In this document: positions 17,520 through 27,231 of the stretch, in pieces | How positions within the stretch are numbered: the stretch's first letter is position 1 | How the letters are laid out: every line of letters starts with the position of its first letter | From: Sinorhizobium sp. A49 | GTDB taxonomy: Bacteria; Pseudomonadota; Alphaproteobacteria; Rhizobiales; Rhizobiaceae | Assembly (NCBI RefSeq): GCF_002002725.1 | Contig: NZ_MUNW01000059.1 | Span: 310,001-374,000 of the forward strand | Direction: 5' to 3' | Length of the DNA stretch: 64,000 nucleotides | Notes under the pieces: model-generated | The model's database searches: none | What the model was told of the DNA's origin: nothing | Seen by the model: the letters and a program-made list of their open reading frames with translations, nothing else | Position numbers and translations under genes: made by a program

Positions 17520-18149
17520 ATGCCGGCTACACCTCAAATCCTCGAGGTTTTTGAAAGCCCGTCCATGCTATCAGGATTGATCCTGCGCCCAAAGCGCTTC
17601 GCCCGTCGCCTCATTCTTGCGGTCGCGGTCGTCGCCGCAGTCAGCGTGCTTTATCTCGTGACACTGCAATGGACGGGGAACTTCCACACGCTGGTTGCCG
17701 GCGAGGTCTACCGGTCGGCCCAGCCGAGTTCGCGTTCGATTGCCGCCTATTCGAAGGCCTACGGCATCCGCACCATTCTCAACCTGCGCGGCGAGAGCGA
17801 TGCCCGCTGGTACCGCGACGAAGCGGCAGCCGCCCAGCGCAACGGCATCCGTCTCATCAATTTCCCGATGTCCTCGTCATCGGCCATCAGCCTGAAGCAA
17901 ACAGAAGCGCTGATGGCGATCCTGCGCGATGCGCCGAAGCCGCTCTTGATCCATTGCAAGGCCGGCGCCGACCGGACCGGCCTGGTGTCGACGATCTACC
18001 TGCAGCAGATTGCCGGCGTGGATGAAGAGACGGCCGAATGGCAGCTGTCGCCGATCTACGGCCATGTGGCACTGCCCTATCTTTCCTCGACCTTCGCCAT
18101 GGACGAAACCTGGGAAGCGCTGGAGAAATCCTTCGGGCTCGACAGCTAG
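17520..18149 (+). CDS. membrane-anchored dual-specificity/tyrosine phosphatase-like protein
   Basis: 209 residues. A single hydrophobic segment (about 30-50) anchors the protein, then a phosphatase domain has VYRSAQPS at 63-70, TILNLRGE at 85-92 and the P-loop HCKAGADRTG at 145-154 (nucleophile C146, R152). Domain architecture is that of small bacterial DSPs facing the periplasm or cytoplasmic face. An internal ATG at 17565 is an alternative start. Substrate unknown. Confidence 0.86.
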   Translation: MPATPQILEVFESPSMLSGLILRPKRFARRLILAVAVVAAVSVLYLVTLQWTGNFHTLVAGEVYRSAQPSSRSIAAYSKAYGIRTILNLRGESDARWYRDEAAAAQRNGIRLINFPMSSSSAISLKQTEALMAILRDAPKPLLIHCKAGADRTGLVSTIYLQQIAGVDEETAEWQLSPIYGHVALPYLSSTFAMDETWEALEKSFGLDS

Positions 18150-18153
18150 AGTT

Positions 18154-18609
18154 CTATCGCAATTTAGCGAGCAGCCGCGCCAGTTCCCGCGCATCGTCCG
18201 CACTCAGCTTCGCGCCGACATGCGCCTCGATCGAGGCAGCATAGACCTGCCACATGCGCGCGCGTGTCGCGCGCCCCTCATCGGTGACAACCACCCAGCG
18301 CCCGCGGCCATCGGCGTCAAAAGTCTCGCGACGAACAAACCCTTCCCGTTCAAGCCGATCGATCAGGCGCGAGAGGTTATATTGGGCAAGCAGGGTGCGG
18401 GACTCGATTTCGAAGGGGCGCAGCTTGCCGCCGTCCGCCTGTGCCAGTTCCCAGAGTACGTCGTACCAGCTAAGCGGCGGCAGGCCAGCCTTCTTGAAGT
18501 CGGCTTCGATCTCCTGGAGCACGCGCCGCTGCGCGCGCATCAGACCGATCCAGGCCTGTGTGGCGCCCGGGGTGGGCCGTGGCTCTCCGGTGTCCGAAAA
18601 ATCGCTCAT
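18154..18609 (-). CDS. MarR family transcriptional regulator
   Basis: 151 residues from the ATG at 18609; an upstream start at 18666 would include operator sequence. MarR motifs: LSWYDVLWELAQADGG, then TLLAQYNLSRLIDRLEREGFVRR with the wing DADGRGRWVVVTDEG. Divergent from the GST gene at 18694, with two palindromes between them, so it most likely represses itself and the GST. Confidence 0.87.
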   Translation of the reverse strand: MSDFSDTGEPRPTPGATQAWIGLMRAQRRVLQEIEADFKKAGLPPLSWYDVLWELAQADGGKLRPFEIESRTLLAQYNLSRLIDRLEREGFVRRETFDADGRGRWVVVTDEGRATRARMWQVYAASIEAHVGAKLSADDARELARLLAKLR

Positions 18610-18669
18610 AGATGCAGTTACATCGATCTTGAAATCATTGGCAAGCGCACATACATGCAAATGCATCTA
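18609..18669. promoter_or_regulatory. two palindromic sites, putative MarR operators
   Basis: Site 2 (18652-18669) reads TACATGCAAATGCATCTA and is an 18-bp palindrome of the form TAnATGCAnnTGCATnTA. Site 1 (18609-18626) reads TAGATGCAGTTACATCGA, a degenerate copy that touches the MarR start codon. One site near each divergent start is the usual MarR layout. Confidence 0.6.
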
Positions 18670-18693
18670 CTTGACCAACCCAGGAGATCGCCC

Positions 18694-19368
18694 ATGACGA
18701 GTGCCCTCACCCTGATCAGCCATCACCTCTGCCCCTATGTGCAGCGGGCTGCAATCGCCCTTGCCGAGAAGAATGTCGCCTTCGATCGCATCAACATCGA
18801 TCTCGCCGCCAAGCCGGACTGGTTTCTAAAGATTTCGCCGCTCGGCAAGGTGCCTTTGCTGCAGATCCCCCAGGACACCGGTGAAGCCGCGCTGTTCGAA
18901 AGCTCGGTGATCTGTGAATATCTCGAGGAAACCCAGGCCGGCGCCAGGCTGCACCCGACCGACGCGCTCGAACGGGCGCGCCACCGTGGCTGGATGGAAT
19001 ACGGCTCCTCGATTCTGTCGGACCTCTGGGGCTTCGAGACCACCGGGGACGCCGAAACCTTCGAGCAGAAGCGCCAGGCGGTCGCGGCAAAGTTCGCGAC
19101 GGTCGAAACCGTGCTCGGCGACGGCCCTTATTTCGCCGGAAACGACTTCTCGCTGGTGGATGCGGTCTTTGCGCCGATCTTCCGTTACTTCGATCTTTTC
19201 GACACGCTGGTCGACCACAAGATTTTCAATGGGCTTACCCGCGTTTCCGCCTTGCGGCAGGCCCTGGCGGAACGCCCGAGCGTCAGGAAGGCCGTGGCCG
19301 CTGACTACGGCGAGCGCCTGATGGTCTTCCTGAAGCAGCACGACGCCTATCTGCTGCGCGCGCAATAG
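18694..19368 (+). CDS. glutathione S-transferase
   Basis: 224 residues from the ATG at 18694 with AGGAGA at 18682; the frame remains open far upstream but that part is antisense to the MarR gene. N-terminal thioredoxin fold: SHHLCPYVQRAAIALAEKN, GKVPLLQI with the cis-Pro, and ESSVICEYLEE. The CPYV motif near residue 13 indicates an omega/beta-like class. C-terminal helical domain has FSLVDAVFAPIFRYFD. Probably detoxification under MarR control. Confidence 0.9.
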   Translation: MTSALTLISHHLCPYVQRAAIALAEKNVAFDRINIDLAAKPDWFLKISPLGKVPLLQIPQDTGEAALFESSVICEYLEETQAGARLHPTDALERARHRGWMEYGSSILSDLWGFETTGDAETFEQKRQAVAAKFATVETVLGDGPYFAGNDFSLVDAVFAPIFRYFDLFDTLVDHKIFNGLTRVSALRQALAERPSVRKAVAADYGERLMVFLKQHDAYLLRAQ

Positions 19369-19441
19369 AGCGCGTGCCTCACCGGCCCTTCTTTTTCGGC
19401 GCGCGCCGTCCTATGACGGATGCAAACCTTCTGGAGGAGAA

Positions 19442-20335
19442 GTGCCCGTGCCTGATATGACGTCGACCCTGACGATACTGCAGCCTTATCCCGGCATCTT
19501 TGCCTATTACGACGGGCGGATTGCCGGGACACGGCTGCATTCGGAGGGACCGAACTGGCTGGACGACGGCGCCTATGCGCTCGGTGTCGCGTCCTATGCC
19601 ATCGTCGATGGCGGCGAGGCACTCGTCTACGACACCCACATCTCCCTGCCCCATGCGCAAGCCATTCGCGCTCACCTCGAAGGCCTCGGCGTCACCTCGA
19701 TCCGGGTCGTGCTCAGCCATTGGCACAAGGACCACGTCGCCGGAAACGCCGTTTTTGCCGATTGCGAGATCATCGCACTGGCGTTGACGGCAGAACGGCT
19801 TGCCGAGAACCGCGGAAAAATCGAAACGGCGACGCCGCCGATCCACCCCCTCGTCATGCCCACCTGCCTGTTCGAAGGAAGGCTCGACCTGAAAGTCGGG
19901 CAGCGGACGGTGGAACTGCACCACTTCGCCATTCACAGCGCCGACGGCAACGTCCTCTGGCTGCCTGAGGAAAAGCTGCTCCTGGCCGGCGACACCGTCG
20001 AAGACTGCGCCACCTTCATCGCCGAGGCCGAGCACGTCGCCACGCACATTGACGAACTGAAGCGGCTGCGGCTCTTGCCGATCGCCCACATCCTGCCGAG
20101 CCATGGCGACCGCGACCGCATCTCCGCCGGCGGCTACGACGGCACGCTCATCGATGCGAACCGACGCTACCTCGAACGCTTGATGGAAGCGGCCGCGGAG
20201 GGGATCCCGATCGGGCCGCTCAAGGACTTTGCCGCCGAGGAGATCGCTACCGGTTCGATCCTCTATTTCGAGCCCTATGAGGAAGTCCACGACAGCAATG
20301 TCGCCAGAATGCGTGCGGCGGCGGCCCGCAACTGA
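19442..20335 (+). CDS. MBL-fold metallohydrolase
   Basis: 297 residues when started at the GTG at 19442; a GTG at 19448 or ATG at 19457 are also compatible with the GGAGGAG at 19433. The metallo-beta-lactamase zinc motif is SHWHKDH at 92-98 (H93, H95, D97, H98), followed by HHFAIHSADGNVLWLP, LLAGDTVED and ILPSHGDRD. Substrate unknown; the protein has no signal peptide. Confidence 0.88.
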   Translation: MPVPDMTSTLTILQPYPGIFAYYDGRIAGTRLHSEGPNWLDDGAYALGVASYAIVDGGEALVYDTHISLPHAQAIRAHLEGLGVTSIRVVLSHWHKDHVAGNAVFADCEIIALALTAERLAENRGKIETATPPIHPLVMPTCLFEGRLDLKVGQRTVELHHFAIHSADGNVLWLPEEKLLLAGDTVEDCATFIAEAEHVATHIDELKRLRLLPIAHILPSHGDRDRISAGGYDGTLIDANRRYLERLMEAAAEGIPIGPLKDFAAEEIATGSILYFEPYEEVHDSNVARMRAAAARN

Positions 20336-20415
20336 GGTTTGCAACCGCCAGCCTTCATTTTCGCCGCAAACAGCACTAAGTCTTGTTCGTCCGATTTCAT
20401 AACGACAGGCAGATC

Positions 20416-21669
20416 ATGACCTATCCCGCCAACACCCCCACCCCGATCGATCCGGTCAAACTCGACAAGCTCGCGGAAGTCGCCATAAAGGTCGGCCTGC
20501 AGCTTGAGAAGGGCCAGGACCTGGTGATGACGGCGCCGATCGCGGCCATGCCGCTGGTGCGCGACATCACCAAACATGCCTACAAGGCCGGCGCCGGCCT
20601 GGTGACGACCTTCTATTCCGACGAGGAAACGACGCTGGCGCGCTATGCCTATGCGCCCGACGAAAGCTTCGACCGGGCCAGCGACTGGCTTTACGAAGGC
20701 ATGGCCAAGGCCTTTGCCGGCGGTGCGGCGCGCCTCGCCATCTCCGGCGACAACCCGATGATGCTGTCCGCCCAGGACCCGAGCAAGGTCGCGCGCGCCA
20801 ACAAGGCCAATTCAATCGCCTACAAACCGGCGCTCGAAAAGATCTCGAACTTCGACATCAACTGGAACATCGTCTCCTATCCCAATCCCTCCTGGGCGCG
20901 GCTGGTGTTCCCGAACGATCCCGAGCCGATCGCGGTGGCAAAGCTGGCCAATGCCATCTTTGCCGCCTCACGCGTCGACCTCGACGATCCGGTTGCCGCC
21001 TGGAACGCACACAATGCCAACCTGGCGCGCCGCTCCGCCTGGCTGAACGGCGAACGCTTCACCGCGCTGCATTTCACCGGCCCCGGCACCGATCTCGTCG
21101 TCGGCCTGGCTGACGGCCATCTCTGGTGCGGCGGCGCGTCGGAAGCGAAAAACGGCATCATCTGCAACCCGAACATCCCGACCGAAGAGGTGTTCACCAC
21201 GCCGCATGCGCTGCGCGTCGAAGGCTTTGTCTCCAGCACCAAGCCGCTGTCGCATCAGGGCACTCTGATCGACGACATCCAGGTCCGCTTCGAAGGTGGG
21301 CGCATCGTCGAGGCGAAGGCGTCGCGTGGCGAGGAAGTGCTGAACAAGGTGCTCGATACGGACGAAGGCGCGCGCCGGCTCGGCGAAGTGGCGCTGGTGC
21401 CGCATTCCTCGCCGATCTCGGCAAGCGGTATCCTGTTCTACAACACGCTGTTTGATGAAAATGCCTCGTGCCATATCGCGCTCGGCCAGTGCTACTCGGG
21501 TTGCTTCGTCGACGACACCAAACTGACCCCGGAGCAGATCCGCGCCCAGGGCGGCAATTCAAGCCTGATCCATATCGACTGGATGATCGGCTCCGGCCAG
21601 GTCGACATCGACGGCGTGCGCGCCGACGGCAGCCGCGTGCCGGTCATGCGTCAGGGCGAGTGGGCTTGA
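20416..21669 (+). CDS. M29 family aminopeptidase
   Basis: 417 residues from the ATG at 20416; the frame opens a little earlier at 20383. M29 (aminopeptidase T/PepS) signatures include the GTDLVVGL and FTTPHALRVEGFVSSTKPL regions and GGNSSLIHIDWMIGS near the C-terminus, which holds metal ligands. A metal-dependent cytosolic exopeptidase that releases N-terminal residues. The stop overlaps the start region of proC, so they are likely cotranscribed. Confidence 0.9.
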   Translation: MTYPANTPTPIDPVKLDKLAEVAIKVGLQLEKGQDLVMTAPIAAMPLVRDITKHAYKAGAGLVTTFYSDEETTLARYAYAPDESFDRASDWLYEGMAKAFAGGAARLAISGDNPMMLSAQDPSKVARANKANSIAYKPALEKISNFDINWNIVSYPNPSWARLVFPNDPEPIAVAKLANAIFAASRVDLDDPVAAWNAHNANLARRSAWLNGERFTALHFTGPGTDLVVGLADGHLWCGGASEAKNGIICNPNIPTEEVFTTPHALRVEGFVSSTKPLSHQGTLIDDIQVRFEGGRIVEAKASRGEEVLNKVLDTDEGARRLGEVALVPHSSPISASGILFYNTLFDENASCHIALGQCYSGCFVDDTKLTPEQIRAQGGNSSLIHIDWMIGSGQVDIDGVRADGSRVPVMRQGEWA

Positions 21670-22460
21670 CGCGACTTGGCGTCATCGGTGGCGGGGGCTG
21701 GCTGGGCAAGGCCCTGCTCTTGCCCGCCCTTGCCGATGGCGTGATTGCCGGGGAGGCGCTGACAGTCTCCTCGCGCAGCGGCACCGCGGCGGGCTTCGCT
21801 CCCTGGCCAGCTGTCCGCCAGACGAAGGACAATGCCGCGCTTGCTGGCGATGCGGATGTGGTGATGCTGTCGGTGCGCCCGCAGGATCTCGACGCCATAA
21901 CGCTCGATCTCTCCGGCAAACTCATCATTTCGGTGATGGCGATGGTTTCGCTTGACGACCTTGCCGCCCGCTTCAAGGCTCGCCGCATCATCCGGGCGAT
22001 GCCGAACGCTGCCGCCGAAAAGCGGCTCTCTTTCACGCCCTGGCTTGCCAGCTCCGATGCAACGGATGCGGATTGCGTGTTCGCCGAACGTTTCTTCAAT
22101 GCATCCGGCCAAGCCCAAAGGATCGGGACGGAGGCAGAGCTCGACTATTTTACGGCGCTGACCGGCTCCGGCCCCGCCTTTCTCGCCGCCTTTGCCGATG
22201 CCATGATCTCCGACGCCGTGGCGAAAGGAATAGGGCGTGGCATCGCCGAGCGGGCCGTGCGCCAACTCTTCCTCGGCGGCAGCGCGCTCATGGCCGACAG
22301 CGAGCAGACGCCCGCCGAAATCGTACAAGCTTTCCTCGACTACGCCGGCACGACCGCCGCCGGGCTTGAGGCCATGGCCGCGGCCGATATCCGCACGCCG
22401 ATCGCACACGGTCTGAGGGCCGCCGCGGCAAAGGCAGCGGCCGGTACGCGAAAGCAATAG
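21660..22460 (+). CDS. pyrroline-5-carboxylate reductase family protein
   Basis: 266 residues from the GTG at 21660; TTG at 21666 is an alternative and would overlap the aminopeptidase stop. LGVIGGGGWLGKALL is the NAD(P) Rossmann motif, DVVMLSVRPQDL and MPNAAAEKR are ProC motifs, and ALTGSGPAFLAAFADAM with the final LDYAGTTAAGLEAM is the C-terminal domain. It would reduce P5C to proline, but the sequence is diverged and a second, canonical proC may exist elsewhere in the genome. Confidence 0.85.
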   Translation: MGLTRLGVIGGGGWLGKALLLPALADGVIAGEALTVSSRSGTAAGFAPWPAVRQTKDNAALAGDADVVMLSVRPQDLDAITLDLSGKLIISVMAMVSLDDLAARFKARRIIRAMPNAAAEKRLSFTPWLASSDATDADCVFAERFFNASGQAQRIGTEAELDYFTALTGSGPAFLAAFADAMISDAVAKGIGRGIAERAVRQLFLGGSALMADSEQTPAEIVQAFLDYAGTTAAGLEAMAAADIRTPIAHGLRAAAAKAAAGTRKQ

Positions 22461-22553
22461 GTCAGCCGCATTTCCCTGAAACGCTCGCTCTGCGTTGCGG
22501 CCCCATGTTTCTCAAATTTTCGAACGAGCCCGTCCGGTGGCAGGCTCGACCTT

Positions 22554-23423
22554 TCATGCACGGGCCGGCCGAACCCGAGGCGCCAGCTGGCTCAGCCAGA
22601 CGCTTATGAGCACAACCAGAATACCGAGTGCCTGGATCGGCGTCAGACGCTCATCGAGCACGCCCCAACCGAGCAGGATGGCGACAACAGGGCTGAGGAA
22701 GCCGAGCGGCGCCACGGCCGAAGGCTCAAGGCGCGACAGCCCGCGGAACCAGAGCAGATAGGTGAAGGCAGCGCCAACAAGGCCGAGATAGGCAAGGCCC
22801 CCGTAGTTCGCCACAGTCAACGACGGCAGCGCCGGCTCAAAGAACAGCGCGACCGGCACCAGCAGCACGCCACCGGCGGCAAGCTGCCAGGCGGTGAAGG
22901 TCAAGGGCGGCACCGGCGGTGCCCAGTGGCGGCTCAAAACCGTGCCGAAGGCCATGGATACGGCACCGGCAAGACCGGCAAGGACGCCGAGCGGATCAAG
23001 CGTTGCGCCCGGTGTCAGCACCAGCAGGCCGACGCCGACGATGCCAGCAAGGCCGGCGACGATGCTGAGCGCCCGGATCGGCGACCCCAGAAAGACGCGC
23101 GACAGGAGAATGACGATCAAAGGCTGGATCGCGCCGACGGTCGCGGCCACGCCGCCCGGTAACCGATAGGCGGAGACGAACAGCATCGCCCAGAAGAACG
23201 AGAAGTTGAGCGCGCCGAGCAGGAAGGTGCGCGGCCACCAGATGCCGGAAGGCAGCCGGCGAACGATGAGGAGGAGCAACAGCCCCGCCGGCAGGGCGCG
23301 CAGCATGGCGACCGTCAGTGGGTATCCCGGCGGCAGCAACTCGGTCGTAACCAGATAGGTACTGCCCCAGACCGCCGGTGCGATCGCGGTCAAAGCGAGG
23401 TCGAGGTTGCGGGTCGCGATCAT
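22554..23423 (-). CDS. EamA/DMT family transporter (RhaT/YdcZ-type drug/metabolite exporter)
   Basis: 289 residues with ten predicted membrane helices in two EamA repeats; motifs are WGSTYLVTTELLP near residue 19 and the second-half MAFGTVLSRHWAPP and LLWFRGLSRLEPSAVAPLGF. An inner-membrane exporter of small metabolites. It is divergent from a MarR gene and probably under its control. Confidence 0.87.
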   Translation of the reverse strand: MIATRNLDLALTAIAPAVWGSTYLVTTELLPPGYPLTVAMLRALPAGLLLLLIVRRLPSGIWWPRTFLLGALNFSFFWAMLFVSAYRLPGGVAATVGAIQPLIVILLSRVFLGSPIRALSIVAGLAGIVGVGLLVLTPGATLDPLGVLAGLAGAVSMAFGTVLSRHWAPPVPPLTFTAWQLAAGGVLLVPVALFFEPALPSLTVANYGGLAYLGLVGAAFTYLLWFRGLSRLEPSAVAPLGFLSPVVAILLGWGVLDERLTPIQALGILVVLISVWLSQLAPRVRPARA

Positions 23424-23432
23424 ATCTTTACC

Positions 23433-23492
23433 TCAAGAATCTCTGCATCAAGATAAATTGACGATAACAGAGTTTCTCTCTACGTCAAGATA
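23433..23492. promoter_or_regulatory. TCAAGA repeats between EamA and MarR genes
   Basis: TCAAGATA occurs twice in the same orientation (23448-23455 and 23485-23492), and a partial TCAAGAAT lies at 23433-23440. They sit in a 105-bp AT-rich divergent promoter region. Candidate sites for the adjacent MarR regulator; weaker than the sites at 18609-18669. Confidence 0.35.
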
Positions 23493-23528
23493 CTCTATAG
23501 CTGGAACAGGCGTGGCGGAGGCTTTGTT

Positions 23529-24011
23529 ATGGATCGTGTCGACAGGATATTGGCGCAATGGCACCGGGAACGGCCTGATCTCGACGTCTCGGCCATGGGG
23601 CTTCTCGGCCGCCTCGGACGATTGTCGACCCATATCGGCCGGGAGATCGAGAAGACATTTGCCGAACGCGGCCTTTCCTCATCGAGCTTCGACGTGCTCG
23701 CAACGCTGCGCCGCTCCGGCCCGCCCTACCGGCTTTCCCCCGGCGATCTGCTGGCGACCACCATGGTCAGTTCCGGCACGATGACCAATCGGATCGACCA
23801 GCTGGAGAAGGCGGGCCTGGTGGAGCGGCTCGACAATCCCGATGACCGGCGCGGCGTGATCATCGCCTTGACCGACGAGGGGCTGAAACGCGTCGACGAG
23901 GCCGCGACCGCCCATGTGGCCAACCAACACCGGGTCGTTTCCGAGCTGTCGCCCGAGGAGCGGGCCAACCTCGACGCGCTGTTGCGCAAGTATCTCGCGG
24001 CTTTCGAATAG
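23529..24011 (+). CDS. MarR family transcriptional regulator
   Basis: 160 residues with a GGAGG Shine-Dalgarno. The winged-helix core is SSSSFDVLATLRRSGPPYRL, then MVSSGTMTNRIDQLEKAGLVERL with the wing NPDDRRGVIIALTDEGL. It is divergent from the EamA exporter gene, a common pair in which the regulator senses the exported compound. Confidence 0.9.
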   Translation: MDRVDRILAQWHRERPDLDVSAMGLLGRLGRLSTHIGREIEKTFAERGLSSSSFDVLATLRRSGPPYRLSPGDLLATTMVSSGTMTNRIDQLEKAGLVERLDNPDDRRGVIIALTDEGLKRVDEAATAHVANQHRVVSELSPEERANLDALLRKYLAAFE

Positions 24012-24043
24012 AGCGGGCGAATAGACCGGGGGAACAGGCCGAC

Positions 24044-24634
24044 TCAGATGCTTGCTGCCAGCCGGCGCACGCGGGCCAGATGCGCCTTGCGCTTATCGTC
24101 GGTTGCCCGGTCCATGTCGTGCAGGCTGAGCATGCGGAAATCGAGACCCTTGGCGCAGAAGGCGGCAATGCCGCGTTTCAACAGCCGGCGCACGGGATTA
24201 CCCATATAGAGATGCACCACCCACCAGGGCGATCCCGTCGTCGTCAGCGCCCAGAACAGCTTGATGTTCTTCAGCCGCGGGATGATGCGGCCGCCTGCCG
24301 GATCATTGTCGAAGGCGACGCCCGGCACGAAGACGCGATCGAAGAAGCCCTTCAGGATCGCCGGGAAATTGAACCACCATTGCGGAAAGACCAGAACGAT
24401 CCCATCGGCTGCCTGCAGCCGCGCGATCAGGCCGGCCGTCAGGCTGGTGTCGTAGTGGTCGCTGAAGTAGCTGCCACGCTCCGCCTTGCTCAGCCTCGGA
24501 TCGAAATCCTCCCGATAAAGGTCGAGCAGATCGACGGAATGACCACCGGCGACAAGCGCCTCATTCGCTTCGCGGGCGACGCTTGCGGCAAAGCTGTCTT
24601 CAAGCGGGTGGGCAAGCACGAGCAGAATGCGCAT
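24044..24634 (-). CDS. NAD(P)H oxidoreductase, flavodoxin-fold (NQO1/KefF/MdaB-like)
   Basis: 196 residues from the ATG at 24634, preceded by AGGGAAC; the upstream start at 24658 is less well placed. MRILLVLAHPLEDSFAASV is the flavodoxin-like FMN/FAD phosphate loop, and LVFPQWWFNFPAILKGFFDRVF with the later TTTGSPWWVVHLYMGNPVRR are typical of quinone reductases of this family. Two-electron reduction of quinones is the expected activity. Confidence 0.88.
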   Translation of the reverse strand: MRILLVLAHPLEDSFAASVAREANEALVAGGHSVDLLDLYREDFDPRLSKAERGSYFSDHYDTSLTAGLIARLQAADGIVLVFPQWWFNFPAILKGFFDRVFVPGVAFDNDPAGGRIIPRLKNIKLFWALTTTGSPWWVVHLYMGNPVRRLLKRGIAAFCAKGLDFRMLSLHDMDRATDDKRKAHLARVRRLAASI

Positions 24635-24819
24635 CGATTGTTCCCTATGGAATAACATCTGGCGTCGAAACGATCGCAGAACAAATGCTGTGAAAAATCA
24701 GCTCGTTGCAACCAAATTCGCTCCACCCGCAAAGAACGGTGCCTTTCCAGGACGGGCAAGCCGACGTCGGCAAGTCAGCGCGTTTCCGGCGTATGCAGTA
24801 TCCACCAAGGCCCGTCCAT

Positions 24820-25404
24820 TCAGACGGGCCGGTCGGTGCGCGACACGCGCGCCTCCAGCGCAAGCTCTTCGAAAACGGATGGTGAGCGGCGCGACGCCCA
24901 GGCCGACATCAATAGCGCAACGTTCTCTTCAACGGGCCGTGCCGAAGAAAGCTCAAGGTCGTAGCGCTGCCCCTCGTGGATCCGGTGGAAATCGTCTGCG
25001 GCACTACCGATCGGCCTGTCCGCGCGCAGCGTTTCCCGTCGGACGAGTTCGTCGAGCTCGCAGTGAAGCCCGACAAAGAAGACGTCGAATGGCTGCAGCA
25101 TCACCGCCAGGTCAGACGCCCATTGTGGCTCTTCGAGAATGTGTTCCAGCAGGAGATTATTGCCGGCCGCAGCGTAGGCGACCAGCGAGCGGTGGAATCC
25201 ATCGAAGAAACGGGCCCGATATTCCTTCCAGCGAAAGTCGCCGCGCCGGAACCGTTCCATCGGTACCATGCCCGAGTCGCGAAGATGATCGATCGAGACA
25301 TGCCAGAACGGCTCGTTGAGCTGTGCCTGGACCGCACGCGCCAGCGTGGATTTTCCGCTACTGGACGCGCCATGAATGAAGATGATCCTGGCGCGTTCGA
25401 CCAT
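24820..25404 (-). CDS. chloramphenicol phosphotransferase-like (CPT) family kinase
   Basis: 194 residues from the ATG at 25404 with GGGAGGGAGA just before it. P-loop IFIHGASSSGKSTLARAVQ at 8-26, WHVSIDHLRD with the family aspartate, LLEHILEEPQW and FVGLHCELDELVRRE match the CPT nucleoside-triphosphate-hydrolase fold. Actual substrate need not be chloramphenicol; most homologues are uncharacterised small-molecule kinases. Confidence 0.83.
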   Translation of the reverse strand: MVERARIIFIHGASSSGKSTLARAVQAQLNEPFWHVSIDHLRDSGMVPMERFRRGDFRWKEYRARFFDGFHRSLVAYAAAGNNLLLEHILEEPQWASDLAVMLQPFDVFFVGLHCELDELVRRETLRADRPIGSAADDFHRIHEGQRYDLELSSARPVEENVALLMSAWASRRSPSVFEELALEARVSRTDRPV

Positions 25405-25558
25405 GTCTGCTCTCCCTCCCAACCGAGTGCCGCCGCCGGCCGCGTTATGCGATCTCGATGACAGCGAGATGAAAGGTCAGGCGCCGCCAAAACCTTTCAG
25501 CGGGCTTCGACCCCCTCCGCAACGGACCGCTTTCGCGATGGGATGTCGCAACGCCTCG

Positions 25559-27157
25559 CTAGAACAGGCTGCCTTGCTTGGACGGGCCGCCACCGCCGTC
25601 ACCTGCTTTCGGCTGCTTCTTCCTGGTCGCCGCCTGCGCCGGGGGCTCACCGCCTTCGCCGGCAATCGCCGAAACGCTGCCGTCGGCAAATTCCAGCGAC
25701 AGCGCCATTCCCGGCGCAACGGCGGCAGCGTGGCGTACCGGCCCCCCCTCGCCGTCGCGCACCAGCGCAAAACCGCGTTGCAGGACGTTGCGATAGGATA
25801 GCGACTGCAGGATGCGGTCCTGCGCGGCGATGACGCCCGTCAACCGGCGGATATCCGTGCGGATCGCTGCGTCGGAGCGGGCGGCGAGACCGGCGACACG
25901 ATCGTTCGAGCGGTGGATCTGGGCGAGCAGGCGCGACGGTAGTCCGCGCAACGAGGCTTCCGCCGCCGACACGCGCGACTGCCCCCGGTGGACCTGCCGT
26001 TCGACGACCCGGTCCGCACGGCTCATCGCATCGTTGATCCGCTGCCGGCGATCGCCGAGCCTTGCCTTGAGCAAATCCGGCCGCAGTTCGGCGGAAGCGC
26101 GTTCGAACAGCCGGCGCTTGTTTACGGTGTTCATCATCAGCCCGCGCCCGAGGCCGAGTGCAGCCTCGTCGAAACGACGGCGCGGCAGCGCCAGCAACTG
26201 GTCCAGCGACGGCAGCGCACGGGCAAGAGACCGCACCGCCTGACGGCGGTTTTCCATCTGCCTGACGACGCCGGCTTTCAGCCGCGCCGAAAGGCCGGAA
26301 ACCTCCGCTTCAAGATCGGCCTTGACCGGCACGGCCATTTCCGCCGCCCCCGTCGGCGTCGGTGCCCGCTGGTCTGCCGCATAGTCGATCAGCGTCCAGT
26401 CGGTCTCGTGCCCGACGGCCGAGATCAAGGGGATGACGGACGCGGCTGCGGCGCGCACGACCGCCTCGTCGTTGAAACCCCAGAGATCCTCGAGACTGCC
26501 GCCGCCGCGCGCGACGATCAGGACATCAGGCCGGGCAATCGGTCCTCCGGGTTCACATTCGTTGAAGCCGCGAATAGCGGCTGCCACTTCGTCGCCTGAA
26601 CCCTCCCCTTGGACCCTGACCGGCCACACGACCACGTGGACCGGAAACCGGTCGGCGATGCGGTGGAGAATATCGCGAATGACGGCGCCGGTCGGCGAGG
26701 TCACCACGCCGATCACCCTGGGCATATAGGGCAGCGGCCGTTTGCGCGCTGCGTCGAACAGGCCCTCGGCGCCGAGCTTGCGCTTGCGCTCTTCGAGCAG
26801 TGCCATCAGCGCGCCGGCACCGGCCGGCTCCAGCGTCTCGATGACGATCTGGTATTTCGACGAACCGGGGAAGGTCGTGACCTTACCGGTGGCGATCACT
26901 TCCATGCCCTCTTCCGGCCGGAAGCGCAGGCGCGAGAACGTGCCCTTCCAGATCACCGCATCGATACGCGCCCGGTCGTCCTTGAGCGCGAAATAGGCGT
27001 GCCCCGAAGAATGCGGCCCGCGATAGCCCGAGATTTCGCCGCGCACACGGACCTGATCGAAGGCCTGCTCGACCGTGCGCTTGATCGAGCCGGAAAGCTC
27101 GGAGACCGAGTATTCGGCGAGGTTGCTCGGAGAATCGTTGTCGAAGATGGAGCTCAT
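25559..27157 (-). CDS. xseA: exodeoxyribonuclease VII large subunit
   Basis: 532 residues from the ATG at 27157; the frame continues to 27382 with unrelated sequence. The N-terminal OB fold has [20 protein letters not shown] at about 33-52, and [13 protein letters not shown] follows. The catalytic domain has [37 protein letters not shown] and [20 protein letters not shown]. The C-terminal coiled coil is Arg/Ala-rich and the Lys/Gly-rich tail ends in QGSLF. With XseB it degrades single-stranded DNA bidirectionally. xseB is not in the window. Confidence 0.96.
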   Translation of the reverse strand: MSSIFDNDSPSNLAEYSVSELSGSIKRTVEQAFDQVRVRGEISGYRGPHSSGHAYFALKDDRARIDAVIWKGTFSRLRFRPEEGMEVIATGKVTTFPGSSKYQIVIETLEPAGAGALMALLEERKRKLGAEGLFDAARKRPLPYMPRVIGVVTSPTGAVIRDILHRIADRFPVHVVVWPVRVQGEGSGDEVAAAIRGFNECEPGGPIARPDVLIVARGGGSLEDLWGFNDEAVVRAAAASVIPLISAVGHETDWTLIDYAADQRAPTPTGAAEMAVPVKADLEAEVSGLSARLKAGVVRQMENRRQAVRSLARALPSLDQLLALPRRRFDEAALGLGRGLMMNTVNKRRLFERASAELRPDLLKARLGDRRQRINDAMSRADRVVERQVHRGQSRVSAAEASLRGLPSRLLAQIHRSNDRVAGLAARSDAAIRTDIRRLTGVIAAQDRILQSLSYRNVLQRGFALVRDGEGGPVRHAAAVAPGMALSLEFADGSVSAIAGEGGEPPAQAATRKKQPKAGDGGGGPSKQGSLF

Positions 27158-27231
27158 TGCGCATTTGTAGACGACCTGGGGCGCAAGGTCAGCAAACAGG
27201 TGAAGCTTTCTACCGGTTTCTTGCTGCGCAA

